NCBI GenBank assembly: GCA_019400425.1
Contig: JAFREE010000164.1
Span: forward strand, 1-54,461
Reading direction: 5' to 3'
Length of the DNA stretch: 54,461 nt
Source: Hymenochaete sp. R1
Lineage: Eukaryota > Basidiomycota > Agaricomycetes > Hymenochaetales > Hymenochaetaceae
This document shows, one piece after another, positions 1-11,583 of the stretch (within the stretch, counting starts at the first letter, position 1; every line of letters starts with the position of its first letter). The notes beneath the pieces are model-generated. The model was given only the letters and a program-made list of their open reading frames with translations. It had not been told where the DNA came from and searched no databases. The position numbers were made by a program, and so were the translations under genes.

Positions 1-1441
1 CTCAAAATTTCCGAAAAACTACGGGTCTGAGACCCGGATTCTGGATGAGGCCTATATGGGGATATGCCCGGGTCCTTGAAGAGGCCAGACGCCTGTTCCG
101 TCGTCAGTCGTCCTTTGATGTGACGAATACGGCGGTGACGTATGTGGCGAAGTGAGTTACTGCCGTCCCGTTGGCTTGTCTTGATATTGCATCCCTTATC
201 TATCCCGTCCCGTCCTATCCATCCTATTTTGAGAGAGGTCGGAAGCAAATGTACTGACAATGACTTTTGTTTTCGTTTTGTTTTGATTGATGGTGATGAA
301 GTGTGGGTGTCGGGAGCCCTGCGACGACATATTCCCTGCTCATCGATACGGGCTCGTCGAACACCTGGGTCGGCGCGGACAAGTCTTTCGTCAAGACCTC
401 CACCAGCAAGGACACGGGGGGCAAAGTCTCTGTCACGTACGGTTCCGGCCAGTTCTCAGGTGAAGAATGTAAGAGTCCAAGTTCCATCTATGCGCATACA
501 CCCACTCACTCACTCACCCATTCCCCTACCGCCACGGTGCTACCACCGACAGACACCGACACCGTCACGCTCTCCTCCTCCCTCGTCATCCCCAACCAAG
601 GCGTCGGCGTCGCCTCCTCCTCCTCCGGCTTCTCCGGCGTCGACGGCATCCTCGGCATCGGCCCCGTCGACCTCACCCAAGGCACCGTCTCCAACGCCAA
701 CACCGTCCCCACCGTAACCGACAACCTCCTCTCGCAGGGCACCATCCCCTCCGAGCTCATCGGCGTCTTCTACGCGCCCACCACCCAGGAATCCACCACC
801 AACGGCGAGCTCACCTTCGGCGGCGTCGATTCCTCCCGGACGAGCGGGGGCGTCACGTACACGGGGATCACCGCCACCTCGCCCGCGTCGGCCTACTGGG
901 GCATCGACCAATCCATCACGTACGGCTCCTCCTCCTCCCCGTTACTCAACTCGGCGGGGATCGTCGACACGGGGACCACGCTCGTCCTACTCGCAACAGA
1001 CGCCTACGACGCGTACGTCTCCGCCACGGGCGCGACGCTGGATAACTCCGTAGGGCTGTTGAGCATCTCGAGCGCGCAGTATGCTGCGCTCCAGCCGTTG
1101 ACGTTCCGCGTGGCGGGGACGGACTTTGCGTTGAGCCCGAATGGGCAGATTTGGCCGAGGGCGTTGAATGAGGCGATTGGGGGCAGCGCGGACGCGATTT
1201 ATCTGATTGTTGGGGATGTGAGTGCCAGTTGTCTTTCGTCTTTGCTCCTTTTTTTCTTGGTTTTTGGGTTTGTCTCAACGTTGAACGTGTGTTCCACTGG
1301 CAGCTCGGCTCCCCCAGCGGCCAAGGCCTCGACTTCATCAACGGCTACACCTTCCTTGAACGCTTCTACTCCGTTTACGACACCACGAACAGCCGCGTCG
1401 GCTTCGCGACGACTTCCCATACGGAGGATACTACCAACTAA
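1..1441 (+). CDS. Pepsin-like aspartic protease (family A1), 5' end missing
   Basis: Secreted aspartic endopeptidase of the polyporopepsin/saccharopepsin type. Exons by eye: <3-151, 302-468, 553-1217, 1304-1441, all joining in phase. The first active-site motif DTGSSNTW lies early in exon 2 and the second, DTGTTL, near 966, so both catalytic aspartates are present. The typical A1 C-terminus (YSVYDTTNSRVGFA) precedes TAA at 1439-1441. The phrase VTYVANVGVGSPATTY spans the 152-301 intron and fits the family well. Signal peptide, propeptide and start codon lie left of the window. The sequence before about position 100 is open but does not resemble the family, so part of it may be intron. Third positions are strongly C/G-biased, suggesting good expression. 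Family assignment is secure; the 5' structure is not. Confidence 0.9.
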
Positions 1442-4037
1442 GGGTGGGTGTGTGTGTGGGGGGGGGGGGGGAGTGAGAGGGTGGAATTAGTGGTGGTGGT
1501 AGAAGAAAGAAAGAAGCGTCGAATACCAAGGCTTCCCGTTCAAGTTCAAGTTATCGCTCAAGCCAGCGCCAGAGCCAGTGCCATACACGCCCCGCCCTTT
1601 CCTTCTCCCTTTTTCTCTTTGTACCCGTCGCTCCAACTTCTTCCTTCCTTTCCTTTCATCCTTTCATCCCTTTCGCGCCAGTTATGGCTGTATCTCTAAA
1701 CGAAAACGGCTTCACCTTTACGCTTACGACTCATGACTCGGACCAACACGACTCGAACTCATGATCAGGTTTCTTTGTCTTCTCTTCTCTTCTTTTTTTT
1801 CGATTTTCGATTTTTTTTTGGAATCCTCAAGTTGTCGTCACGGTCACGGTTAAAGATAAAGAGAAGAAAGAAAAACGAAACTGAAAACGGATTAGCTCTC
1901 GCATTGCACATACGCTCACACGCACCGTGCCGTGCTGTACGTACCAGACCAGTAGTGTACACTGTATGCTGTAAGCTGTATGCTGTATGTACACTATATA
2001 CCATTACCACTGACGAGACCGTGTACTTTGACTTTGGATCTTTGATTCGACGACTCGGACTCAGATAACCTCGCACGCATCGCATCGCATTTGCGGCTAC
2101 TAGTTCTACAGTAAGCTAGACTAGTTCTAGGCTACTTCACGTTCGAAGGGGGTTGAGCCTTCGGATCGAACGAACGTCTTCCACTGGCGAGTCGCTGAGC
2201 TAAGGGTAATAACTTGAGTAAAGTAGTACCAGCCTGAGTACTAGTAGTAAGTACCCGCTTTCTGCTTTGCGCTGTGCCCGAGTTCGAGTCTCGGGGGGGA
2301 GGGGGGGGGGAGGGGGGGACTCTACGGCTACGGCATGTTTTTTTGTATTAGTATTAGTATTAGTATTGGTACTTACCGAAGAGAAGAGGCCGACAGCCAG
2401 ACCAGACCAGAAAAGCCGAAGCGAAGAAGGGGGGGGGGGGGGAAGTGGTCTCGGAAGCACACGCTGCCAGTGCACGCGTACGAGCACTTTGTAAGGTTCA
2501 AGCATGATGCAACGCTCGCTTCTTCAGCCAGCCTTCGCGCGTATGGGAATTTCAGAAGCGGTTGATAATAAAAAAGTCGTGTGTGGGTAGGGGAGAGGGG
2601 GAGGGAGCTCGGTACCGCCAACTTGAGAGCCGCCTCCGCTTCCGTCCCCGCCAACGTCAATTATTCCTCGTTCCCTTATACACGTACACTAGTACTAGTA
2701 CTGGCACACACACGTCGCATTCCAAAAGGCGAGCACGAAAGCAGATCTAGAGTTCTCCGCATTCCCTTTCCCCTAGTACTCTCTTCTCTCCATTGCGAAT
2801 TTCGGAATTTGTGGATTTTGCGAAATTATGATTGTGGATCCCCTGAGCTGCACCGGTGTCTGTTCCATCCTGACGTCGAACATCAGAATATCAGAACATC
2901 AAACGCAGACGTAAATGTAGACAATGAGACATACCGAGAGCGTGAGCGTGGGCATGAATGACTCAAACCATTCAGCCGGTAATTGAAATAAACAGACAAC
3001 ATACGACATAAGACATACGACATACGACATAAAACATAAAACATTAAAATGAGACATGGGGAGCATTGCATTACACAAAATCCCCCCGGCGGTGGAACGT
3101 CTTAAGAGAAAACAGTGCTCGTCCTTTTTGGTGACGCACTGGCACCTGCCTGACATCCGTCAACGAGTCAGATAGTAATGCCACACTGACGACGACAGCA
3201 ACAGCAACGCAGCATTAACATAATTCAAAACCTGAGAGAGAATACTCGATGTCGTGTGTGCGTGTGCGTTGGTGCGCAGGAGCAGGGTGCATTCCTCAGC
3301 CACAGTCATAGGAATGAATGATGATGACGTCAGAATCAGAACTCCGTCCATCCCTGATCCCATCCCATTCGACCCAAGAGAGACAAAGAATTTTGAATTG
3401 ATAGAGCGCTCTTGCTCTTCAACTTCAAGTTTTGCCCGGTCGACCGGAATATCAATATCAATGTCAATGAAAACCGTCATCTCAGACCCCAAACATTCCA
3501 ACATAAGCCGGCTTGGCTTGGCTGCTTGGCTCCGTACTCCGCTCACCATAACACGTGTCTTACCAGTATCAATATTGTTGTTACTCATAAGCCAGGAAAG
3601 TCGTTCCGTTCCGACGGACCTATATGTAAGTAAGTTATAGCGGTATGAGGTAGGAGAGACGGACGGACCTCTCGGAGCTTCGGATGGATCATCTCGTCGT
3701 TCCGTTCGCCATTCATATTAATATTAATATTGGCTCAACTCTCAACTGATAACATGGAAGTCGAAAGTCGAAAGTCAAAAGAAAGGAACCCCCCCCCCCT
3801 CCCAAGTCCACAAGTCGAAGTCGCAATTCCAGTCCCAGTCCCAGTCCCAGTCCCAGTTCCTGATCCTGATCCTAGCCGGAGAAGGAACGGTGTTACGGCG
3901 ATAACCATTAATGTGCGGTTTTTTTGATTTTTTCGTTTGATATTTGCGAAACGAGGGGGAAAAAGAGGGGAAAGAAGGGAGAGATAAGGCCTAGGGGGGA
4001 AGGTCGCGTACCTTGAGCTTGAGTGTGTATGCGTATA
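1442..4037. other. Non-coding stretch with G-runs and microsatellites
   Basis: I see no gene here; open frames on both strands are short and low-complexity. It holds poly-G tracts (about 1459-1470, 2287-2320, 2430-2443), an ATTAGT-type tandem repeat near 2345-2368, a CATACGACATAAGA-like repeat near 3000-3045, and a CCAGTC tandem repeat near 3829-3858. The G-runs could form G-quadruplexes. Confidence 0.6.
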
Positions 4038-4514
4038 CAGTAGTACCTCCGAATAAGCCGCCCCTTCGGTCAGAGTTTAGGGGCGGCTTATTCGGAGGCA
4101 CGACTTATTGGCAGACATATGTAATAGGGATCGACGCCTATATATGGCTAGTCTGCCGGCCCTAATAAACATATTCGACTATTCCTGGCTAAGCGACCCA
4201 TTTAAAGGCTTTTTTTCGACTTTATATGGCCTCCATTTTCGCAAAGAATACTTCTTTGGCAAATCTTTTCATTTTGATACTACTTTTTGGCTCAAATTCA
4301 CGCAGAATTCTTGTCTTCAGTTAGGAAAATCTTGAAAATTTGCTTCTGAATAAGTCGGTCCTATGAAAATTTTCGTGAAAGAGGCGGCTTATTCGTTATT
4401 CAGAAGCGACTTATTGACCCCAAAATCTCCCCTTACGGAGGTGGGAAACGGGTACCGGGCGGCTTATTCGGAAATCCGACTTATTTGGAGGCGGCTTATT
4501 CGGAGGTACTACTG
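4038..4514. mobile_element. MITE of Tc1/mariner-pogo type, 477 bp
   Basis: The element starts CAGTAGTACCTCCGAATAAG and ends with the exact reverse complement; the terminal inverted repeats match over 25 bp (4038-4062 and 4490-4514). It is flanked on both sides by TA (4036-4037 and 4515-4516), the target duplication of the Tc1/mariner superfamily. The CAGTA start is typical of pogo/Tigger/Fot1-like elements. Inside, the motif AATAAGYCG or its complement recurs at least seven times (near 4050, 4085, 4105, 4350, 4385, 4415, 4460-4500), giving a subterminal-repeat architecture. There is no transposase gene, so it is non-autonomous. The TIR and TSD are read directly; the superfamily follows from TA plus the CAG terminus. 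Confidence 0.88.
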
Positions 4515-5805
4515 TACGTATATGCGCCCATTTATACAGTAATACAGTAATACTACCCCCACCTCCGCACTTTCTTCTCGATCCCCCCAATCTCCAAACC
4601 TTTTTTTTTCGTCGTTGCTGTTGGTGTTGGTAATACATTCAAGCCGGCAAAATGATTACGATTCGCGCTGGTGATGTGGGGTTCATATGCATGTTGTGGT
4701 GTGGTGTGGTTACAGCCTCTGACGACTGATAACTGACGGCGCGGGAAGGAGAGTAGCCTGAACCTGTCACCCGTACCCATTACCCATTGATGATTGATGA
4801 TTGATCGAGCTTCGAGCGCAGAGAGAGATGCCAAGCTATTCAAGGAACGCCGCGGGCGCGTATGTCGTACCCTTTCCATGTGGGGACCGGGATGAGGGTG
4901 TGGAGTCGAAGGGCCCGAGTGGGCAAGCGAGTGCGACGATAGAGTAATGGGATTGTCAGAAAGAAAGAAGGTTGCGCGATGAGGCGGGCACTGAGTCACT
5001 CCAAGGTGGAATTGATTGGTGATGGGATCCAATCGAATCCGGTCCTTTCAATGAATCTCGTCTTCGTTCCGTATCTGTCCGAGGAAAGTCGTCTTGACTC
5101 TCTCGCATCGACAATCCGCTCTACAAAAAACAGTAGCTGCGAATTACGGGACGGAACGATGATAGAGGAGTCAGTGCGTGTTTCGAGTGGCGCAGAGGTC
5201 CGGGAAGAAAAGAGTCCACCGCCCACCACCAAAGCGAGAGAAGCGGAACGGAGCCGGCAGGACGGAGGGAAGCATAAGGTTTCGGAGGCCGGCAAATCGG
5301 ACCGTAAGCGCTCCACAAAGAGGGTTGGGCTCGGTTACCGGCTTCCCCGACGACGAAAAAACTCCAACCCCTCTAAATTTTAATCAGATTCGATAAGAGA
5401 CATACATTTCATGTATTTTGATATTAATATTACTTTGTGCTACATTGAGCGGTGAGCGGTGACGTTGAGAACGCAGACCGCAGACCGCAGGTAACAAGGG
5501 AACAAGAGACGGTAGTGGAGAGGGTTAAGAAAAGAGCGGTTTGGAAATGAAAGGGTGGCTAGCGCTGTTGTTGCCGGTGGGGGTGGGGGGGAAGGGAAGA
5601 ACACAAAAGACGGGGGTGATCGGCAAGAATCGGCAGTCAAAGGAAAGAAGCAGGGGTATTTCCAGAAAAGGGAATTATTTTGAAATTGGAAACTGAATTG
5701 AAATTTGAAAGTTAAGCGACGCATATGTTTTCTAGTCGAGAGTCAGTCGAGTTGAGCGTGTTCGTCGCAGTCATGGACTTATGTTATCTCTTATGTCGCT
5801 CGCTC
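4515..5805. other. Intergenic region, no gene recognised
   Basis: No supported coding region. Several open frames of 70-160 codons exist but have biased composition and no recognisable motif. This is the distal upstream region of the sugar transporter. Confidence 0.5.
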
Positions 5806-5812
5806 TATAAAA
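5806..5812 (+). promoter_or_regulatory. Putative TATA box of the MFS transporter
   Basis: TATAAAA lies about 235 bp upstream of the transporter ATG and is followed by a pyrimidine-rich tract (about 5813-5910), a common arrangement at highly used fungal promoters. Position-based inference only. Confidence 0.4.
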
Positions 5813-6044
5813 CCTTCCATCCCCTCCTTCCTCTTTACCTTTTCCCCCGTCTTACTCCCCCCCACCTCCACGACCAACCCCCCTTCCCCGCCTCGGTTAT
5901 CATCTCCCTGCTCGGGTCGCTTCTTCGCTCTGGACACTTTATAGAGAAAGAACTTCTTCAGACACCTGACCCCCCTTCCGCCCGCTCTACTTGCATTTGC
6001 ATTCACACAAGTACATAAATCACTGTACGCGTTGTCTTTACACC

Positions 6045-8092
6045 ATGGGCGTTGGAAGGAGCAGTTCCGATATGCGGACCGCCGACGAAACCGGCACCAT
6101 CGATGAGAAGGCCTCCCTCAAGCACATCGAGCACCTTACGGGCATCCCAGAGTCCCAGATAGACCGTGAAGTCGATGGCTATGCCCCCAAGGTGAGGGGC
6201 AAGCTCCTCACTTTTGCACTCGCCTTCGTCGCTGGAACGGGCTTCACTCTCTTCGGGTACGTTTTTTTTCGCATTTCTTCGTGCAAGGTCCATGCAGCTC
6301 ACCCGTTCCTCGCTTAGGTATGATCAAGGTGTCATGTCCTCCCTCCTCACCCTGGGCACATTCGAGGAGACATTTCCCCAAGTAGTCGTAGACGACGCGC
6401 ACCCCAATCACGCCACCCTTCAATCCTTCGTTGTCGCGGTCTACGAGCTCGGCTGTCTCCTCGGTGCTCTCACCAACCTGAAGCTCGGCGACAGGATCGG
6501 ACGTCGGCGAACCATCATCCTCGGAGGCCTCATCATGATCGTTGGTGCCATCCTCCAAACGGCTTCCATCGACTACCCCATGCTTGTCGTCGCTCGTATT
6601 GTCACCGGTGTGGGGAACGTGAGTTTTTTGAAAACCCGATTCTTCGAAATGCTTCGACTCATCAGCTGATAACGGAACTATGCACGCTGCTTTTTTAGGG
6701 ATTGAATACGTCTACGGTCCCGTCGTACCACGCTGAATGTTCGTCTGCCGAGAAGCGCGGTGCTTTCATCATGATCGAAGGTTCCCTCATTTCGTTCGGA
6801 ATCATGCTTTCATACTGGATCGATATCGCCTTTTACTGTGAGTTTAATCTTTGTCCCGCCCATTTGAAATAGACCACTTATTGCATATTTGCATTTGTAC
6901 AGTCGTCGAACCAAACTCGGCATCGTGGCGCGTTCCTATCGCGTTCCAGATCCTTTTGGCAATGGTTATGGTCGTCGGCGTGTGGGGTCTTCCCGAGTCT
7001 CCGAGGTGGCTGGTCAGCGTTGGAAGGCACACAGAAGCTCTGTCCGTTATCTCTGCGCTTGAGGACAAGCCTATCACCGACTCGCACGTCCAGCGTACGT
7101 ATATCGGTATTCATGAGGCGATCTCAGCAGAGTCGGAGGCAGCCAGTGCTGGCTTCGGGGAGTTGCTTAAGGGCGGGCGTTCGCAGAACTGGCGTCGTGC
7201 ATTGCTTGGAATCATCAGTCAGATGTTCCAGCAGATCTCCGGTTGTAATCTTGTCATCTAGTGAGTGGCTTGCGTTTATTTTATTCGGTGCTTTGTCTGA
7301 TGCACTCGTGCAGCTATGCCACTATTTTATTCGAGCGTCTTGGAATGGACACACTGACCTCCCGTATCGTCGCCGCCTGCAACGGAACGTGGTTCTTCAT
7401 CGCCTCCACCGTCGCTATCTTTATTGTCGACCGAGCCGGACGTCGCCCTCTTATGTTATGGGGAGCAGCTGGCATGTCAGCTTCCATGGTCATCCTCGCC
7501 ATCTGCGGCTCCATCAACAACACCGCGTCTCAGATCGTCTCCGCGATTTTCCTGTTCGTCTTCCTCACGTTCTTCGGTATCGGATGGCTCGGGATGTCGT
7601 GGTTGTACTCTGCAGAGATCGTTGGTCTGCGTGTACGTGCGCAGTCCAATGCGCTCTCGACGGCGTCGAATTGGACGTTCAATTTCATGGTCGTCATGAT
7701 CGCTTCGCCTGCTTTCGAAAGCATAGAGTACGTTCACCCTCTTACCTATCCCAAGAAATACATGTACTGACATTTCGTTCGCCCATAGCTTTTACACTTA
7801 CGTTATCTTCGGTGTCTTCAACGCCGTCATTGTCCCCGTCGTCTATTTCTTCTTCCCCGAGACGGCAGGACGCTCGCTCGAAGACATGGACGTCGTCTTC
7901 GCCCTCGCATACAACGAGGGTGTCTCCCCCGTCAAAGTCTCCCTCCGCAAGGACGTCCCGCCTGCCGGTACGCCCGAAGCGGATGCGATTCTCGGTATAA
8001 AGGGCGAGGCTTCTACGCCGCCCGGTCCGAGCGAGAACGTGAGCCGCGTTCCGAGCAGCGATGGGACCGTTGATAGGAAAGAGAAGCCGTAA
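6045..8092 (+). CDS. MFS sugar transporter (sugar/H+ symporter family)
   Basis: Twelve-helix hexose-type transporter (Pfam Sugar_tr) expected in the plasma membrane. Exons 6045-6256, 6318-6618, 6699-6837, 6903-7260, 7314-7727, 7789-8092 give 575 aa with all phases consistent. Diagnostic motifs: GYDQGVMSSLL in helix 1, GDRIGRRR in the loop 2-3 signature, PESPRWL after helix 6, FQQISGCNLVIYYAT in helix 7, DRAGRRP in the second-half loop, and FFPETAGRSLEDMD after helix 12. The N-terminus is a soluble tail of about 60 aa beginning MGVGRSSSDMR; the C-terminal tail is Pro/Ser-rich. The ATG is in a good context (CACCATGG). The exact sugar cannot be read from sequence; glucose, xylose or quinate-type substrates all fit. 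Confidence 0.95.
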
Positions 8093-9172
8093 AGAAAACG
8101 GCAAAGCAGCTTTGAGATTTGAGAATGCAGTTTCCATTTTTTTCTCCTTTCATCTTTTCTTAAACCTTCTGGCACTGTCACCATTCTCACTCCACGTCTG
8201 GACCCGCAGACGTTGTTACGCGTACTGAAATGCATCTCTTCATGCCCTCCTCATACCTCTTTTTCTTCCCTTCACTCCACCTTGCTTTGCATGCATTTCT
8301 GCGCTGTATAATAACCCTACCTCGACCCTTTCCCCCTACCCCATCCGAGCTATGCGTCACCCGCTACCCGTTATCCCCCACCCCGACCGTCTTATAGCTA
8401 TCCCGTGATGATCGAATGTTTCTTCCTGACTTAACGACTCCAACCCACCCGACCGACCAACCATCCAACCACGTATCCTCGCTTTCGATTTATCTCGTCT
8501 GCACGTCTCTTCTCTCTAACTCTACACTGTAGACGCACTGATTTTGATCTGACTTGAATTCCTCATCTTTTTCCTGATCCTGATTCAGATGTGTGTTTTC
8601 GTTCAGTTTCCTTTGTTACCCCCCTTTTCTTCCCTTTTCTTTTAGTTATCTTTTCTTCGTTCACATTCCTCAAGTCGTCCAAGAGAGACGCATGTGTAGC
8701 ATGATTAGCTTGATTGCAATTAAATGAACCTTTTTTTGTTCGATGTGCTTCGAGTGATTCGTTCTTAAGTTTTGAGTCTATTAATTAGTCGGCGCGCATA
8801 CTTTTCTTTTTCGAGCGAAGTACTAGCAGTGACTATTGATTTATTGGTGGGCATAGTTAGGAGCGACATACACAAGGAAGAAGCAAATAAGTCTGTCTTC
8901 TACATTAGTTGATATAACGATATAAACGTTTCTTCCTATATGCGTATTTGGTCATGTTTTTTCCCTTGCTTTGCCTAAGAAAGACGCGTTCTAGTCACGG
9001 GACCGCATATACTTCGTCCCGCGATCGCTATCGCTATCGCAGATAAGCGCCAGCGCGGTCCGTCCCCGTCTCCGTCTCTTTCATCTCACAACGACCTCGA
9101 ATTCCCGCCCGGCCTCCAGTTTCCTTTCTTTACAACGAAAAGCGAAAAGCGAAAAACGAACGCCGAACAGCA
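8093..9172. other. Intergenic region between transporter and ALDH
   Basis: About 1.1 kb without a convincing open frame. It should contain the transporter 3' UTR and the ALDH promoter. A GCTATC tandem repeat lies near 9025-9042 and an AAAAGCGA repeat near 9136-9160, just before the ALDH start. Confidence 0.5.
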
Positions 9173-11342
9173 ATGGCCGACACAAAAGCCCGGACGCAGA
9201 CGACGATAACACCACACACGCAACAGCCATTCGTAACGCGGACGTACCCCACAAACGCCGAGCTCGACTTGCTCATACGGAAATCTGCTGATGCGCAGAA
9301 GAAGTGGGCTGCCGTTCCGTTGGAGGAACGTATTGCTATCGGATACCGGTTCGTTGTGAGTGTTTTTTGGTTGGTGTATTGGAAGAGGGGTGAGCTAAGC
9401 CGTGCTATGTCGATAGGAAGAGTGTAAAAAGATGGAAAAGGAGTTCGCGTTGGAGTTGACGATGCAGATGGGCCGGTGAGTCTGAAAGCACTCTTTCTTC
9501 AATTTATCAGAGATCCAGTTCTGTCTTTCGTGATAATATTTACTAACACCCGCTCCCGCTCCCCAGTCCAATCTCACAATGCCCAGGAGAACTACGCGGA
9601 ATGACCAGCCGCGCAGAATACATGCTCTCAATCGCCCAAGCCTCCCTCTCCCCAACCCACCTCCCCACCTCCCCCTCCTTCTCCCTATCCATCACCCGCC
9701 AACCCCTCGGCCTCATCCTCGTCATCGCCCCCTGGAACTTCCCCTTCCTCGTCTCCATCAACAGCGTCCTCCCAGCCCTCATCGCAGGCAACGCCGTCCT
9801 CCTCAAACCGTCGCCTCAGACACCGCTTGCCGCTGAACGCATGCAGAGCGCGTTGGAGGCGGCTGGGGTCCCGCCTGGGGTCATGCAGACTGTGCATTTG
9901 GGAGAGGACGGCGTGGAGTACGCTGTGAAACATCGGCTTGTGGATTTCGTTAGCTTTACGGGCAGTGTGGCTGGTGGGAGGGCAGTTGAGCGGATGGCGG
10001 TTGCGGCGGATACTATCAAAGGAGTTGCGTTGGAGGTGAGTTGGTGTTTGTCATCTGTTTCTGGCAACGGAAATGAGTGACACGGTTTTCAGCTTGGAGG
10101 CAAAGACCCTGCATATGTTCGTCCTGATGCCGATTTCGACTATACGGTGGCGGAACTCGTCGACGGTATCATCATTATGTGGATTTTATATGCGTTGCGC
10201 TACTGACTCCACGAATAAATAGGTGCCATGTTCAACTCGGGGCAAAGCTGTTGCGCTGTTGAGGTTCGTTAACATTGTTTTATCATGTTGAATAAAATTC
10301 ATCTCATTTTGAGTTTCTTGGGTGAACTTTTACAGCGCATATACGTGCATGATTCGATCTTTGATAGATTCGTATCGGCTTACGTTGATCTTGTGAAGGT
10401 GAAGAACCTTTCTTCCTTCCGTTTGGATGCATGCTTACCGTTTCTTGTTCCAATAGAAATACAAGCTCGGAGATCCGACAGATTCAAATACAAACCTTGG
10501 ACCAGTTGTAAGCGTCGCCAGCGCTGAAAGGATTCGAAAGCAGGTCGCGGATGCGGGTTCGTACCTACCCATACTATTCATAACAAAGTTGGGAATTTTG
10601 AATAAAGTTCCCAGTCGCAGCTGGTGCAAAGGCGTTAATCCCTGAGGATATATTCACTGCAGCTAAACCGTAAGTCTGGAACGCATTGATATCATGTCAA
10701 TCATTTTATTGGGACGTAGAGGTACGGCGTTTGTCGCACCGCAGGTATTGGTGGACGTGAACCACTGTGAGTTAGTTCTGCAAAGATTCTGAGGGGATGA
10801 TGGGTCTGACCCATTGCCTAGCTATGGATGTCATGATGGTGAAATTTCTTTTGCATTGACCTAAAGGAATTCTTACCGATGTAGTGTCATCTCTTTTCAT
10901 CAGGAAGAGACGTTTGGACCCATAGTCGGCATCCAACGCGTCTCGTCAGATGAAGAAGCTATCAAACTCATGAACGACTCGCCTTACGGACTGACCGCAT
11001 CCGTATGGACCAACGCTGCGGAGAACCCCGAATCAGAGGCTGTCTTCCTCAAGTTCGTAAATGAGCTGGAAACAGGGACGGTGTTCTTGAACAGGTGCGC
11101 TACTTCGATCACTCACTCCAAATATCAGTGCTGATTGAATACTAGGTGTGATTTCTTGGATCCGGCTCTTGCGTGGACTGGTGTGAAGAACAGCGGCAGA
11201 GGCGTTAGCCTGAGCAAGTTTGGTATGTAATACTAGTACTTCGTAGAGTTACATACTCAATATCATTTCTCTAACACTTTGGGTAGGATATGACCAGCTG
11301 ACCCGGGCAAAGTCTGTCCATATGAAGTTGAAGACGTCGTAG
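9173..11342 (+). CDS. NAD(P)-dependent aldehyde dehydrogenase
   Basis: Oxidises an aldehyde to its acid (ALDH superfamily). Thirteen exons: 9173-9355, 9417-9475, 9567-10035, 10093-10165, 10223-10263, 10336-10398, 10457-10556, 10615-10669, 10720-10766, 10822-10838, 10904-11094, 11146-11222, 11287-11342; 476 aa. Visible motifs: APWNFPF (cofactor fold), FTGSVAGG, LELGGKDPAYV with the general-base Glu at about residue 237, and FNSGQSCCAVERIYV with the catalytic Cys at about 271 (the first Cys of the pair). EETFGPIVG and SPYGLTASVWT are also typical. At under 480 aa it resembles succinate-semialdehyde or medium-chain ALDHs; the substrate is not decidable here. Exon 10822-10838 is only 17 nt. Confidence 0.93.
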
Positions 11343-11583
11343 AAGTGTAAGATAGAGAATTCCCTGTAGTCTTCGTATTTGTAGCCAATGTACCTTATGT
11401 AATGACCGTGCGCCCGTGCGAGGCGGAGCCTCGTGCCGAAGAATCCGCGTATCCGCCCCCGTTCGGCGTCGCCAGCGCTCGCGCTCGCACTTCCGACCTC
11501 TCAAAACGGTGTCCTATGTTCCTTGTCTTTGAACCCATTCGTCCCACCTACAACCGAGTACGACACGTAGACACTCTGCAAAC
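11343..11583. other. Short intergenic region
   Basis: Contains the ALDH 3' end and the promoter of the IML2-like gene. A GC-rich imperfect palindrome (GCGAGGCGGAGCCTCGTGC) lies near 11416-11434. Confidence 0.4.

Noticed and set aside
2270..2300. tRNA-like T-arm (GAGTTCGAGTCTC)
   Set aside because: No matching acceptor, D or anticodon stems upstream; the 3' side is a G-run.
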